Below, one piece after another: positions 48,695 through 58,709 of a stretch of DNA of 64,000 nucleotides. The translations under genes were made by a program, and so were the position numbers. The notes beneath the pieces are model-generated. The model worked only from the letters and a program-made list of their open reading frames with translations. It was not told the DNA's origin and made no database searches. The stretch lies in assembly GCA_023630585.1 (NCBI GenBank), contig CM042542.1, positions 21,052,279 through 21,116,278 of the forward strand, written 5' to 3'. Source of the stretch: Cranoglanis bouderius (lineage: Eukaryota; Chordata; Actinopteri; Siluriformes; Cranoglanididae). How positions within the stretch are numbered: position 1 is the first letter of the stretch; each line of letters begins with the position of its first letter.

Positions 48695-49472
48695 AGGAGC
48701 CCTCAAAGTCTCCTCCACGGAGCTACCACAGGAGGTTAGCGTGGCGACCTCCAGCCCCGACCTCCCGCCAGAGGCCCAGCAGAAGGTCTCCACAGCGGAG
48801 CTACACCTGGAGGTTAACGTGGCGACCTCCAACCCCGAGCTCCAGCCGGAGGCCCAGCAGAAGGTCTCCACAGCGGAGCTGTTCAGGGAGGTTAACGTGG
48901 CGACCTCCAGCCCCGAGCTCCAGCAGGAGGCCCAGCAGGAGGTCTCCTCAAGGGAGCTGCTCCTGGAGGTTAACATGGTGACCTCCAGCCCCGAGCTCCA
49001 GTTGGAGGCCCAGCAGAAGGTCTCCTCAAGGGAGCTGCTCAAGAAGGTTAATGTGGCGACCTCCAGCCCTGAGCTCCAGTTGGAGGCCCAGCAGAAGGTC
49101 TCCACAGAGGAACTGCTCAAGGAGGTTAACGTGGCGACCTCCAGCCCTGAGCTCCAGCCGGAGGCCCAGCAGAAGGTCTCCACAGCGGAGCTGCTCAGGG
49201 ATGTTAACATGGTGACCTCCAGCCCCAAGCAGCAGCCAGAGATTCAAGAGGAAACCTCCTCTCCTGGCCTGCTTACACCGGAGGTCCACGAGGAGACCTC
49301 CGCCCAAGCTGTGTTCTCATCAGAGGTTCGAGAAGAAACCTCCACTCCTGCCCTGTCCATCTCTGATGTCCATGGGATGACCTCTTCTCAAGCTAGTCCA
49401 AGTCCATGTCCAGGTTCCTGCCCTAATCCCAGTCCATGTCCAAGTATGGACTTGTCCAGGTTCCTGCCCTAA
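48564..49472 (+). CDS. Open frame over 78-bp repeats inside the LTR element (product uncertain)
   Basis: A 302-codon frame in a different phase from the gag/zinc-finger frame. From about codon 50 it encodes seven copies of a 26-residue repeat with the pattern KVSTAELLxEVNVATSSPEL followed by QPEAQQ. It then has degenerate repeats ending in a Pro/Ser/Cys-rich tail. The first ~45 codons overlap the zinc finger in another phase and are probably not real coding. The repeat unit length is a multiple of three, so the frame survives expansion. Whether any protein is made is unknown. Confidence 0.4.
   Translation: MPLMDALDQPSCSVPPAGTRESGAATSAPKAASRAADGCISGSTGALKVSSTELPQEVSVATSSPDLPPEAQQKVSTAELHLEVNVATSNPELQPEAQQKVSTAELFREVNVATSSPELQQEAQQEVSSRELLLEVNMVTSSPELQLEAQQKVSSRELLKKVNVATSSPELQLEAQQKVSTEELLKEVNVATSSPELQPEAQQKVSTAELLRDVNMVTSSPKQQPEIQEETSSPGLLTPEVHEETSAQAVFSSEVREETSTPALSISDVHGMTSSQASPSPCPGSCPNPSPCPSMDLSRFLP
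48700..49265 (+). repeat. 78-bp minisatellite, 7 copies
   Basis: The block GGTTAACGTGGCGACCTCCA recurs at 48,734, 48,812, 48,890, 48,968, 49,046, 49,124 and 49,202, exactly 78 bp apart. Variants include AACATGGTG in copies 4 and 7. Confidence 0.92.
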
Positions 49473-49880
49473 TTCCAGTCCATGTCCAAGTCCATGTCCA
49501 GATTTTTGCCCTAGTCCAAGGCCAATCTCTGATCCAGTTCCCAGTCAGGTTCCCAGTCAAGTTCCCAGTCCTGTTCCCAGTCCTGCTCCCAATCCTGTTC
49601 CCAGTCAGGTTCCCAGTCCTGTTCCCAGTCCTGCTCCCAATCCTGTTCCCAGTCCTGCTCCCATTCCCAGTTCCAGTCCAGTTCCTCATCCAGTTCCTAG
49701 TTCAGTTTCATGTCAAAGTCCAGGTTCCAACCCTGTTTCTAGTCTTTTTTCTAGTCCAGTTCTAAGTCCAGTTCCTAGTTCAGTTTCATGTCCAAGTCCT
49801 GGTTCCGACCCAGTTCCTAGCCCAGTTCCTAGTTCAGTTCCAAGTCCAGTTCCTGATTTCGTTGCTAGCTACATAGGTTT
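49390..49880 (+). repeat. Short Pro/Val/Ser-coding repeat tract (6-18 bp units)
   Basis: Repeats built from GTTCCCAGTCCT and GCTCCCAATCCT units. In one frame they read PVPS/PAPN-type repeats; all frames are largely open because of low complexity, so no frame can be chosen with confidence. Confidence 0.75.
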
Positions 49881-50095
49881 AATTTCTGGATGTTTTTGCT
49901 CTCCTTTTCAGTTCAGCGTCTGATGTAACTCCCAGCTCCGTTTCCAACCCAGCTCACTCCTCTGTCTCCTCCGTCTCCTCCTCTGTCTCCAACCCTGTCT
50001 CCAGCCCTGTCTCCAATTTAATTTCCAATGCTGTTTCCAACCAAGTTTTTGATTTTGTCTATGGTTTTTGGTCTAACCGAGTTCTCTGTCCAGTT
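49881..50095 (+). other. Linker within the LTR element
   Basis: Contains GTCTCCTCCGTCTCC-type short repeats and the sequence CCCAGCTCCGTTTCCAACCC that also occurs near 58,690. No recognised domain. Confidence 0.55.
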
Positions 50096-50580
50096 TCCAA
50101 GTCTGTCTCGAAGTCTGTTTCCAAGTCTGTCTCGAAGTCGGTTTCCAAGTCTGTCTCGAAGTCTGTTTCCAAGCCTTTCTCTGAGTCTGTTTCCAAGCCT
50201 GTCTCTGATCCAGGTGCCAAAGCTGACTCTGATCCAGGTGCCAAAGCTGACTCCGATCCAGGTGTGAGAGCCGACTCTGATCCTGGTTCCAGAGCCAACT
50301 CCGATCCTGGTTCCAGAGCCGACTCCGATCCTGGTTCCAGAGCCAACTCCGATCCTGGTTCCAGGTCAAGCTCAAGGTCAAGCTCCAGGTCAAGCTCCAG
50401 GTCAAGCTCCGGGTCAAGCACCAGGTCACGCGCAGCTCCGAGATCCAGGCCCAGCACCAGGTCATGCGCAGCTCCGAGATCCAGGCCCAGCACCAGGTCA
50501 CGCGCAGCTCCAAAATCCAGACCAGGCATCTGTCCAAGTTCTCGTCCAAGTTCTCGTCCAAGGTCTCATCCAAGTTCCAA
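50096..50580 (+). repeat. 24-, 12- and 36-bp minisatellites encoding Ser/Arg-rich repeats
   Basis: Successive blocks: 24-bp units with GTCTGTCTCGAAGTCTGTTT (to ~50,200), 24-bp units with GACTCCGATCCTGGTTCCAG (50,220-50,370), 12-bp AGGTCAAGCTCC units (50,365-50,420), and three 36-bp units with CAGCTCCGAGATCCAGGCCC. In the frame of the gag fragment these read KSVS, DPGSRA and SRSS-type repeats. All units are multiples of three. Confidence 0.88.
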
Positions 50581-50725
50581 AGGAAAACCCGACACGCTCT
50601 GCTCTGGTTACGGGAGACTGGACATAACCAGCCTCAGATCCTGGAGGGGAGAGGTCAGGATCCGGCCCAGGGGCCCAGGTCCACCAAAGTGGATGGAACT
50701 TGCGGCGCTTTGGGAGCCGCGCCTT

Positions 50726-50735
50726 GGGGGGGGGG
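50726..50735 (+). promoter_or_regulatory. Polypurine (G10) tract before the 3' LTR
   Basis: Run of ten G three bases before TGTTAGG, the 3' LTR start. This is the expected plus-strand primer position. Confidence 0.65.
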
Positions 50736-50738
50736 CTC

Positions 50739-51517
50739 TGTTAGGTTTCCCCTTCTCTAGCGCTCGCGACTCGGCAAGGAATGGCGAGTGGCATAGTTCC
50801 GCATTCCATTGCACGTATTCCAGCGCCATTCAAAAACTCTCCGATGGACGTTTCATTCATAGACTCACGTTTTGTTTACTTCTGCCATGTGCTCATGTTT
50901 TCGTTCACGTCATGTCTCCGCCTCCTGTGCTTCCCCACGTGGTCATGTTTTGTTTTGTGTCATGTCTCTGTCCCGTTTTCTCATTGGTTCGTGTTTATGG
51001 GATTAGTTTCAGCTGTCATTGATTTGGACATGTAATTATTATGTGTTGAAATACGTCGCTCCGTTTCTGCTTCGGGGCGTTAGTTTAACTTAGATGTGTT
51101 TAATCATGCGCTTTTTTCCCTTAGCTCTTTTCTCGTGGTTTCCAGACCGCCTTTCTAGCCTCGTGTTTATTTTCCTTAGTTCGTAATTTGTGGTTTCCAG
51201 ACCGCCTTTCTAGCCTCGGGTTAGTTTTCCTTAGCTCGTAATTCGTGGTTTCCAGACCGCCTTTCTAGCCTCGCGTTTATTTTCCTTAGCTCGTAGTTTG
51301 TGGTTTCCAGACCACTGCCTAGTCTAGCGTGTATTTTACTGTGTTTCTTATTTGGATTAGTTCTACCTTCTTTGGATAACGGTGACATTCCTATTGATGT
51401 ATTTATGTTGTATGAAGTCCTTTCTGTTTGTGATTATTTTGAACTGTTCCTATTAAACTGACCACTTTCCCCTGCACATGCATCCTGCTTCTCTCCTTTA
51501 CCCTACGGGTCGTAACA
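50739..51517 (+). mobile_element. 3' LTR of the 47-51 kb element
   Basis: Starts TGTTAGG and ends CGTAACA (779 bp). Contains four copies of the 55-bp repeat against three in the 5' LTR, which accounts for most of the length difference. Frames of 84 and 252 aa overlapping its start are not genes. Confidence 0.86.
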
Positions 51518-52013
51518 ATATGTGACTTTGCTTGTTTCTTCTACAGGAGAAAAAATAATAATAAATACAGTAAATGAATAAATAAATACATTTATTTGTT
51601 AATAAATAAATAAATAAATACATAAATAAATGATCTGTCTAGTTTCACAATCACTTCTTGAAGTAGCCACTATTTCCCCCGCTCACTCATTGTTAAAGCT
51701 GTCTTGGAACTGTCAGGACTGGGCTTACATAACTGAGTTCTTTCCCGCGCCAGTCACATGACTCTGGCCCTTGTGATGTCATATTGCTTCTATTAGAATC
51801 TGCTGGGTTCTAACTTCTTGCCGCTAGAAAGAGAAAGCCAGTCACATGACTGTGGCCCTTGTGATGTCATATTGCTTGTATTGGAATCTGCTGGCTTCCA
51901 TGTTCTAGCTGCAAGACACGAAACCCAGTGGCAGGTTTCTGGCTAAGATTAAGTGATGTATGTGCTTTTTTTTCCACCTGATGACATGTTAATGAAATGA
52001 ATTATTTTTCATT
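51518..52013 (+). repeat. Remainder of the interrupted 701-bp unit
   Basis: Resumes at ATATGTGACTTTGC and matches 158-611 closely. With 47,156-47,330 it reconstitutes the unit seen at 1-611. Confidence 0.85.
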
Positions 52014-52149
52014 GCCTTGCACGTTTCCTTTGCTCGCAGACGCTTGAAATTCGCTCTATAGCGCTTTAGGTGCCTGAAGCGCACACATATGTATGCACAT
52101 AGAGGACTGATGAGAAACCATAATGTTACCACACATGTTATGACATATG
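52014..52149 (-). repeat. 335-bp satellite fragment, reverse orientation
   Basis: Equivalent to 612-749, but it keeps a CCACACATGT segment that the first copy lacks. Confidence 0.8.
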
Positions 52150-52995
52150 TGTTACGACACGTGATGTGTAGTAGAATGAGGGAGTCAGGATGCAAGCGCA
52201 GGGGAAACGTCAGTTTAATAGAAAAAGGAAGTTCAAAATTAAGTGAACACAAAAAACACCATCAAACATAAATCCACGAACAAAAGAGTAACAATAATCC
52301 AAAATAATAATGTAGTTAGCGGAGGAGGCAGTAATCCAAAAAAGGTAAAAGTAATCCAAATGAGAATGTACTTAGCCGAAGAGTCAGTAATCCAAAAATG
52401 AAACACAGTAATCCACAACGGGTAGTAAATCCATAAAACACAGGGAAATAAATGTGCAAGGCTAGGAGGTGGTCTGGAAACCACTAATTACGAGCTACGG
52501 AAATAAACGTGCAAGGCTAGGAGGTGGTCTGGAAACCACGAATTATGAGCTTTGGAAATAAAAGCGCAAGGCTAGGAGGTGGTCTAGAAACCACGAATTA
52601 CGAGCTTCGGAAATAAAAGCGCAAGGTTAAACACAGCTAATCTAAACTAATACTCTGCCCTGAAGCAGACACGGAGCGGCGTATTTAAAGACATAAATCA
52701 CATGCCCCAATCAATAACACCTGACATCAATAAACATGAACCAATGAGAAATGAGGAGGCGGAGACATGACACGAACGAAAACATAAACGCACATGGGGA
52801 AACACAGAAGGCGGAGACATGACATGAACAAAAACATGGGAACACATGGCAGAGGTAAACAAAACGTGAGTTCATGAATGAAACGTCCATCGGAGAGTTT
52901 TTGAATAGCGCTGGAATGCGCGCAGTGGAGTGCGGAAGTATGCCACTCGCTACTCTTTGCAGCATAGCGAGAGCTGGAGGAGAGGAAACCTAACA
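52150..52995 (-). mobile_element. Solo LTR of a gypsy-like element (minus strand), duplicate of 750-1,652
   Basis: Bounded by TGTTACG and CCTAACA and flanked on both sides by ATATG, a perfect 5-bp target duplication. It has three copies of the 55-bp repeat (52,443-52,625) against four in the copy at 750. It has the same insertion point in the 335-bp unit as that copy, so the two arose by duplication rather than independent insertion. Confidence 0.85.
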
Positions 52996-53708
52996 ATATG
53001 ACTTTCTTCATGTTAAATTTGACTTTTTTCACCGTTTCACACTTTATATATGATGTATATTATTGTAAACAATCATATTTCGTGTTATTTTAGGTCAGAG
53101 ACATGTCTAACATATCATAGTAACATATCATATTATAAAGAAGTGAAAGTTGTTATATTAGATTGCATCACTGATGTGAAAACATACGTTTTTTTAGAAA
53201 AACACGTTTCCTTTGCTCGCAAACGCTTGGAATTCGCTGTATAGCGCTTTAGGTACCTCAAGCGTACACGTGTATGCACATTGAGGACTGATGAGAAAAC
53301 ATAATTTTACCACACGTTATGACAGATGACTTTCTTCATGTTAAATTTGACTTTTTTTCACATTTACACACTTTATTATGACATGATATATGTTATTTTA
53401 AACAACCATATTTTGTGTTATTTTAGGTCAGAGACATGTCTAACATATCATAGAATCATATCATGTTATAAAGAAGTGAAATTTGTTATATTAGATTGCA
53501 TCACCGAAGTGAAAACATACGTTTTTTTAGAAAAACACGTTTCCTTTGCTCGCAGACGCTTGAAATTCGCTGTATAGCGCTTAAGGTGCCTGAAGCTCAC
53601 ACATAGAGGACTGAGGAGATGTATGTTATTGTAAACTGAGATGTATGTTATTGTAAACAATCATATTTCGTGTTATTTTAGGTCAGAGATATGTTTAACA
53701 TTTCATAG
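52996..53708 (-). repeat. 335-bp satellite, about two units, reverse orientation
   Basis: Counterpart of 1,653-2,361. It ends at TTTCATAG directly before the long LTR. Confidence 0.83.
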
Positions 53709-54243
53709 TGTAACGTCTGAACGTATCAAACTGATTTCTGAATCAGCCTGGATCTAGCAAAGAAGTTTCTCTGTGTCTTTGAGCCATGAATCCTTTCCTG
53801 TAACCCCCCTCTGGTCTTCACCAGATGCCATCGGGAATGCGACATGATCCCCCCTCTTCAGACACACACACACACAAATCACACACACACACAGATTCTC
53901 TTTTCAATGTAACATGTAATTATATGTAATTACATATGTATTCAATGTCCAAATAGTGTGATGTTTTCGTGTTTGCATATATTGTGTGTTTATGTAACAT
54001 AACTATAATGATTTTAGATAGTTTTAACTTAGGATATTATTTTAAATATCTGTAACCATGTTTTACTTGTAATATTCTTTACAAATCCATCGAATTTGGT
54101 ATGAGGTTAATCGTCTAGAGATACCCTGATTGATTATGCATATCATATTGCAATGGGATACATTATTTCATGCTTTTTCTTAATTTCACACATAATACGG
54201 TTTAAAGAGCCTCCTCCCTGGACATGCAAATCCAGGTCTGAGG
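53709..54243 (+). mobile_element. Long-LTR 5' fragment (plus strand)
   Basis: Starts TGTAACGTCTGAACG and matches 2,362-2,945 with a shorter CA tract. It breaks at CCAGGTCTGAGGCC, where the sequence turns to minus-strand LTR. Confidence 0.75.
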
Positions 54244-55205
54244 CCAGTGTAGCGAGTCTAGCTCAAATGGGTGAAATATATCTATAGCTCTAATCGAAGT
54301 GTGTTCTGATTAGTTATGGTTATAAGTCGACCATGAAAGGGAATGTTATATTAATTACTGTAGTCTAGCTTTAGAATTAAATGCGAAGCAGCTTGATCTG
54401 TTTGTCCACCAAACTTACCAGGGCAGTCTTCGTATTACTCTAAAAGAATAAATTATTCTTCTGGCCATGAAGCATAGTTTATTCTAAGTTAATAGAAATA
54501 CAGTGCGTAGCGAAGAGCAACATTAAAAGTGAACCTTGCCATGAGTAAAAACAGAGACGATCCAGCGTGATAACCATGGATTTTAATATCTACGTAAAAC
54601 TACTGATATACACAACTAGGTATAAACAAATAACACATATATACAGGATAAGTGAAAGAAACAAAAGGAAAAATGATGAAAATAACAGAATGGCAGAACA
54701 CACAACAGTTTAACCTCGAGAATCAGCAATGAATTGAAATTCACCTTCAACAGGGGCTCTGGCTTAAAAGGACACCCCTATAGATCAATTAAAATTTATA
54801 CTTGCATTAATTTTATGCTGTTCACGACTGTCCTGGGTTTGTAGATTTAGCGAGCAGTTTGCTGAATCTTCCACGTCGGTAGACTCGGGGTGAACGGAGT
54901 TGGGTCTCGCCAAAGTAGAAAGAAGAAAGAAAACGGTAATTGCCACGTGGCTTAACGAGACAAAGGAGAGTCCAGAGGAGCACCGGAAAAAGGAGGCGGA
55001 AGAGAGCAAGTCCGCGAGAAATAGAGAGAAAAGTGAAGTGTGTGTGTGCGTGTCTGAAGAGGGGGGGTCGTGTCGCATTCCAAAGGCATCTGGTGAAGAC
55101 CAGAGGGGAGTTACAGGAAAGGATTCATGGCTCAAAGACACAGAGAAACTTCTTTGCTAGATCCAGGCTGATTCAGAAATCAGTTTGAAATGTTCAGACG
55201 TTACA
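54244..55205 (-). mobile_element. Long-LTR fragment (minus strand)
   Basis: The reverse complement begins TGTAACGTCTGAACATTTC at 55,205. Its central part (54,370-55,030) matches the reverse complement of 57,790-58,450. The plus and minus LTR fragments meet head to head at 54,243/54,244. Confidence 0.7.
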
Positions 55206-55415
55206 CTATGATCTGTTAGACATATCTCTGACCTAAAATAACACGAAATATGATTATTTACAAAAACATACATCATGTCATAATAAAGTGTGAAACGGTG
55301 AAAAAAGTCAAATGTAACATGAAGAAAGTCATCTGTCATAGCATGTATGGTGTCATTTTGATTTCTCATCAGTCCTCTATGTGCATACACATGATATAAC
55401 ATGATATTTTACTAT
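55206..55415 (+). repeat. 335-bp satellite fragment, forward orientation
   Basis: Starts CTATGATCTGTTAGACAT as at 9,730 and contains GTCATAATAAAGTGTGAAAC and the CAGTCCTCTATGTGCATACA segment. It is cut at 55,415 by another LTR fragment. Confidence 0.8.
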
Positions 55416-56754
55416 TGTAACGAATCAATCATTAGTAGCATTATTCTTTTCCACCAGAATAATGTAATGGATCGACTTTAAACATGAAAACGAAACAGAA
55501 GCACATGCTTGGATTCGAAGCACCTATTTAAAGGAGACGAGTTTTAATGCGTGCCCGCATCTCCACCAAAATATGTAACGAATCAATCATTACTAGCATT
55601 GTTCTTTTCCACCAGAATAATGTAATGGATCAACTTTAAACATGAAAAACGAAACAGAAGCGCACGCTTGGATTCAACGCACCATTTTAAAGGGGGACGA
55701 GTTTTAAAGCCTGCCCGCCTTATCTACCAGAATGTGTAGTAAATCGGATGAATCTGCAATGTTTAAAAATATTCTCCACCAGTTACAATTCATGTAACGA
55801 ATTAAAAGATGTTTAACATGTTTAAATGTATTCTCCAATTTATATAAGGAATTAGCTCGAATGGCGTGAAATATATCTATATGTCTAATCAACACGTGTT
55901 GTGACCAGTTATAAATATACATCAGCCATGAAAGGGAATTCATGTATGTGCACATATACCTATAGATAATGAACTACAACGGATTATAATTAATTATGAC
56001 TATATATGTGGTCTAGATCAGCTTTTAGTATTAGCTGTAGTCTAGTTTGGAATTATGAACTCTAATGAGGGAGTTTATCCTTCTGGCCAGGAAGGAAAAC
56101 TCCGTTTCAAGAGAGCGTAGCGAGGCTCGCAGCATTTAAGGGAGCCATCACGTGACCAAAACAGAGACAATCAAGCATGGATAGATTTTAATAACTAGAT
56201 GTAACTATGGATACACACGACTAACTCTAAGCAAAACATACATATGTACATCTATATACAAGGAAAGAAAAGGTATAGAGAGAAAGTAATGAAATAAAAG
56301 GGAATGGCAGACAAAAACACAACTAATTAGCCTTTTTCAAAACCAGCAAGGAACTTAAATCAACTGTAAACAGGGGTACAATCTTAAACGCAGATATAGA
56401 TCCATTAACTATACTTGCATGGCTTCGGTATGAAAGTTTGCGCAATGTCGTGTAGAGTTCGCTGGTTCGTTGTGCCGTTTGAAAAGGCGTGGTCCGTGAG
56501 GCGGTTGCATCTTTTGTCTGGGAGAGAGAGAAATCCTGGCTTCCTCTTCCCGGGGCACGTGGCCCAGGGGGAGAGAAGCCGGAAAGAGTGTCAAGTTGAA
56601 GTGAAGAGTTGAAGAAGAGAGGGAAATGAGACTGAAGAGAGAGAATTTCAAAGCATTGTGTTGTTTTAAAGACAATACCAACATACATGCCTCTTTGGGC
56701 TATGGGCCAATAAGGAAGTTGGATTTGTTGGCGGGATGAACTCTCTTTGTCTGG
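55416..56754 (-). mobile_element. Long-LTR 3' part (minus strand) with a 158-bp tandem duplication
   Basis: Reverse complement of about 2,950-4,129. The LTR 3' end (TGTAACGAATCAATCATTA on this strand) occurs at 55,416 and again at 55,574, with CACCAAAATATG between them, so a segment containing LTR end and leader is duplicated. It ends where the plus-strand LTR starts at 56,755. Confidence 0.7.
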
Positions 56755-58155
56755 TGTAACTTATGACAGTGCCCAAACTGATTTCTGAATTAACCCAAAC
56801 GGAGCATAAAAAATTTTCACCACTCAGGTGACCGAGAGTAACCCCGAGAGGCCTCCTGTTGCCAGATGCCCTTTGGAATGCAAAAGACTCCTTGGAACTC
56901 ACACAGGACTTACACCTGCAATAAAAGAAACCTTTCATGACCTAACGGGTGTGAACTTCTGGAAGACTTCACGATTAGGTTCATCAGCAGGGGTCAACCA
57001 AAACTCCGACCAAGGGCCTGTAAATCTCTGAACTAATCTCTGTTTATGACCACATAGATTAACATAATAGCAAACAGATAACATAGCAAACAGGTCTTGC
57101 AAGGAAAACGTCCTCCCTAAATGTCACTCTGAGGTGACCAAAGACCGGTGGGACATTAGAAGAACACCAGCTGCCTCTTCTGGACATACACACACTCACG
57201 CACACACAGTGAAAATGTCTCTTGAATGTAACATATAATCATATTTCTAGATAGTTATAATGTATTCATATATGCAAGTGTTGTGTGTCTAGATAACCTA
57301 ACTATAGTGATTTTAGATAGTTTGAGCGAGAAGCTAATTTTAAGCTGTCTGTAAACATGTCTAATGATCCTTCACTGTCCATGATATCATAAACCTCTTA
57401 AAGTTTGGTACCAAAATCATTGTCTCGTAATATGCCAATTAATGACTATACTATAGGACGACAGGATGTATCATTCTATATTTTTCCATATTTCATCCGA
57501 ATCCAAACTTATTAAAACCCTGCCTTGACATGCGACCCTCTCTGGGACAGACCAAGAACGTTCTCCCCCCAGAACTTTCTCATCTCTCTCTGGATTCGCC
57601 AGCAGCTCAGAGAGGCATGGACGTTGGCATTGTCCATGAAAGACCACGACACGCGTTCCTCTATACTTCTTCCTTTTTAGCTTCTTCTTCTTACTCTTCT
57701 TCTTTTTACCCTTCTTCTCTTTACCTACACTTTACCTACACTTTACTTCCTCACTTTACTTTCTTCTTTGTCTTTACTTTGAGTTAAATTTTTTCTCTCT
57801 CTCTCGCGGACTTGCTCTCTTCCGCCTCCTTTTTCCGGTACTCCTCCGGACTCTCCTTTGTCTCGTTAAACCACGTGGAAATTACCGTTTTCTTTCTTCT
57901 TTCTACTTTGGCGAGACCCAACTCTGTTCGCCCCAAGTTTACCGACGTGGAAGATTCAGCAAACTCTTCGCTAAATCTACAAACCAAGAACCCTCGTGAA
58001 CGGCATAAAAGTAATGCAAGTATAAATTTTAATTGATCTATAGGGGTGTCCTTTTAAGCCAGTGCCCCTGTTGAAGGTAAAGTTCACAAATTACTGTTGT
58101 GTGTTCTGCCATTCTGTTATTTTCATCATTTTTCCTTTTGTTTCTTTCACTTACC

Positions 58156-58235
<80 letters not shown>

Positions 58236-58455
58236 GTATTATTTGTTTATACCTACTTGTGTATATCAGTAGTTTTACGTAGTTATTAAAATCCATGGTT
58301 ATAACGCTGGCTCGTCTCTGTCTTTATTCATGGCCAGGTTCACTTTTAACGTTGCTCTTTGCTACGCGCTATATTTCTTTTAATTAAGAATTAACTATGC
58401 TTCGTGGCCAGAAGAATAATTTATTCGTTTAGAGTAATACAAAGACTGCCCTGGT
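56755..58455 (+). mobile_element. Divergent long LTR (plus strand), 3' truncated
   Basis: Starts TGTAACTTATGACAGTGCCC, followed by AAACTGATTTCTGAATTAA, which aligns with the start of the LTR at 2,362. Similarity continues patchily (AACTATAGTGATTTTAGATA near 57,300; CTACGCGCTATATTTC near 58,360). It includes pyrimidine-rich stretches at 57,660-57,790, a possible TATA box (AGTATAAATT near 58,018) and a (TA)n tract. It is cut at about 58,455 by minisatellite sequence. Confidence 0.65.
58159..58229. repeat. (TA)n microsatellite
   Basis: Pure TA run inside the divergent long LTR. The minus-strand relative at 54,635-54,645 has only a short ATATATA. Confidence 0.96.
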
Positions 58456-58709
58456 AAGGGCCCTGCCCTGTCTCCTCCTCTGTCTCCAGCCCTGTCTCCT
58501 CCTCTGTCTCCAGCCCTGTCTCCTCCTCTGTCTCCAGCCCTGTCTCCATCCCTGTCTCCTCCTCTGTCCCCAGCCCTGTCTCCTCCTCTGTCCATTCCTC
58601 TGTCTCCAGCCCAATCTCCAATGCTGTCTTTGCTCTCATTCTCAGTTCGGAGGCTGATTTAACTCCCAGCTCCACTTCCAGCTCCGTTTCCAACCCAGCT
58701 CACTCCACT
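58456..58709 (+). repeat. 24-bp minisatellite and fragment of the 47-51 kb element type
   Basis: About six copies of a 24-bp unit (CCCTGTCTCCTCCTCTGTCT plus CCAG) at 58,466-58,615, then a segment resembling 49,905-49,965 of the LTR element. Minus-strand frames with Gly/Asp/Arg or Glu/Thr repeats are shadows of this unit. Confidence 0.75.

Larger units (their letters stand above)
47331..51517 (+). mobile_element. Complete non-autonomous gypsy-like LTR element carrying a captured zinc finger
   Basis: Paired LTRs (47,331-48,062 and 50,739-51,517) enclose a gag capsid-like fragment, a MetAP1-type zinc finger and a series of minisatellite-like segments, then a G-rich polypurine tract. No protease, RT, RNase H or integrase is visible, so mobilisation would need another element. 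The flanks are AGTACCATA and ATATGTGACTT. The empty site at 150-165 shows that the insertion falls in (C)ATATG. A 5-bp ATATG duplication fits if one TG at the left junction has been lost. Confidence 0.85.

Noticed and set aside
48551..49228. 225-codon minus-strand frame over the 78-bp repeats
   Set aside because: The unit length is a multiple of three, so the antisense strand is also open. Gag orientation, LTRs and the polypurine tract place coding on the plus strand.
50059..50573. Minus-strand Leu/Asp/Glu repeat frames (156 and 166 codons)
   Set aside because: Antisense of the plus-strand 24-, 12- and 36-bp minisatellites.
58062..58289. Tyr/Ile-repeat open frames
   Set aside because: Translations of the (TA)n microsatellite.
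58395..58693. Minus-strand Gly/Asp/Arg and Glu/Thr repeat frames
   Set aside because: Shadows of a 24-bp minisatellite; no domain and no start context.
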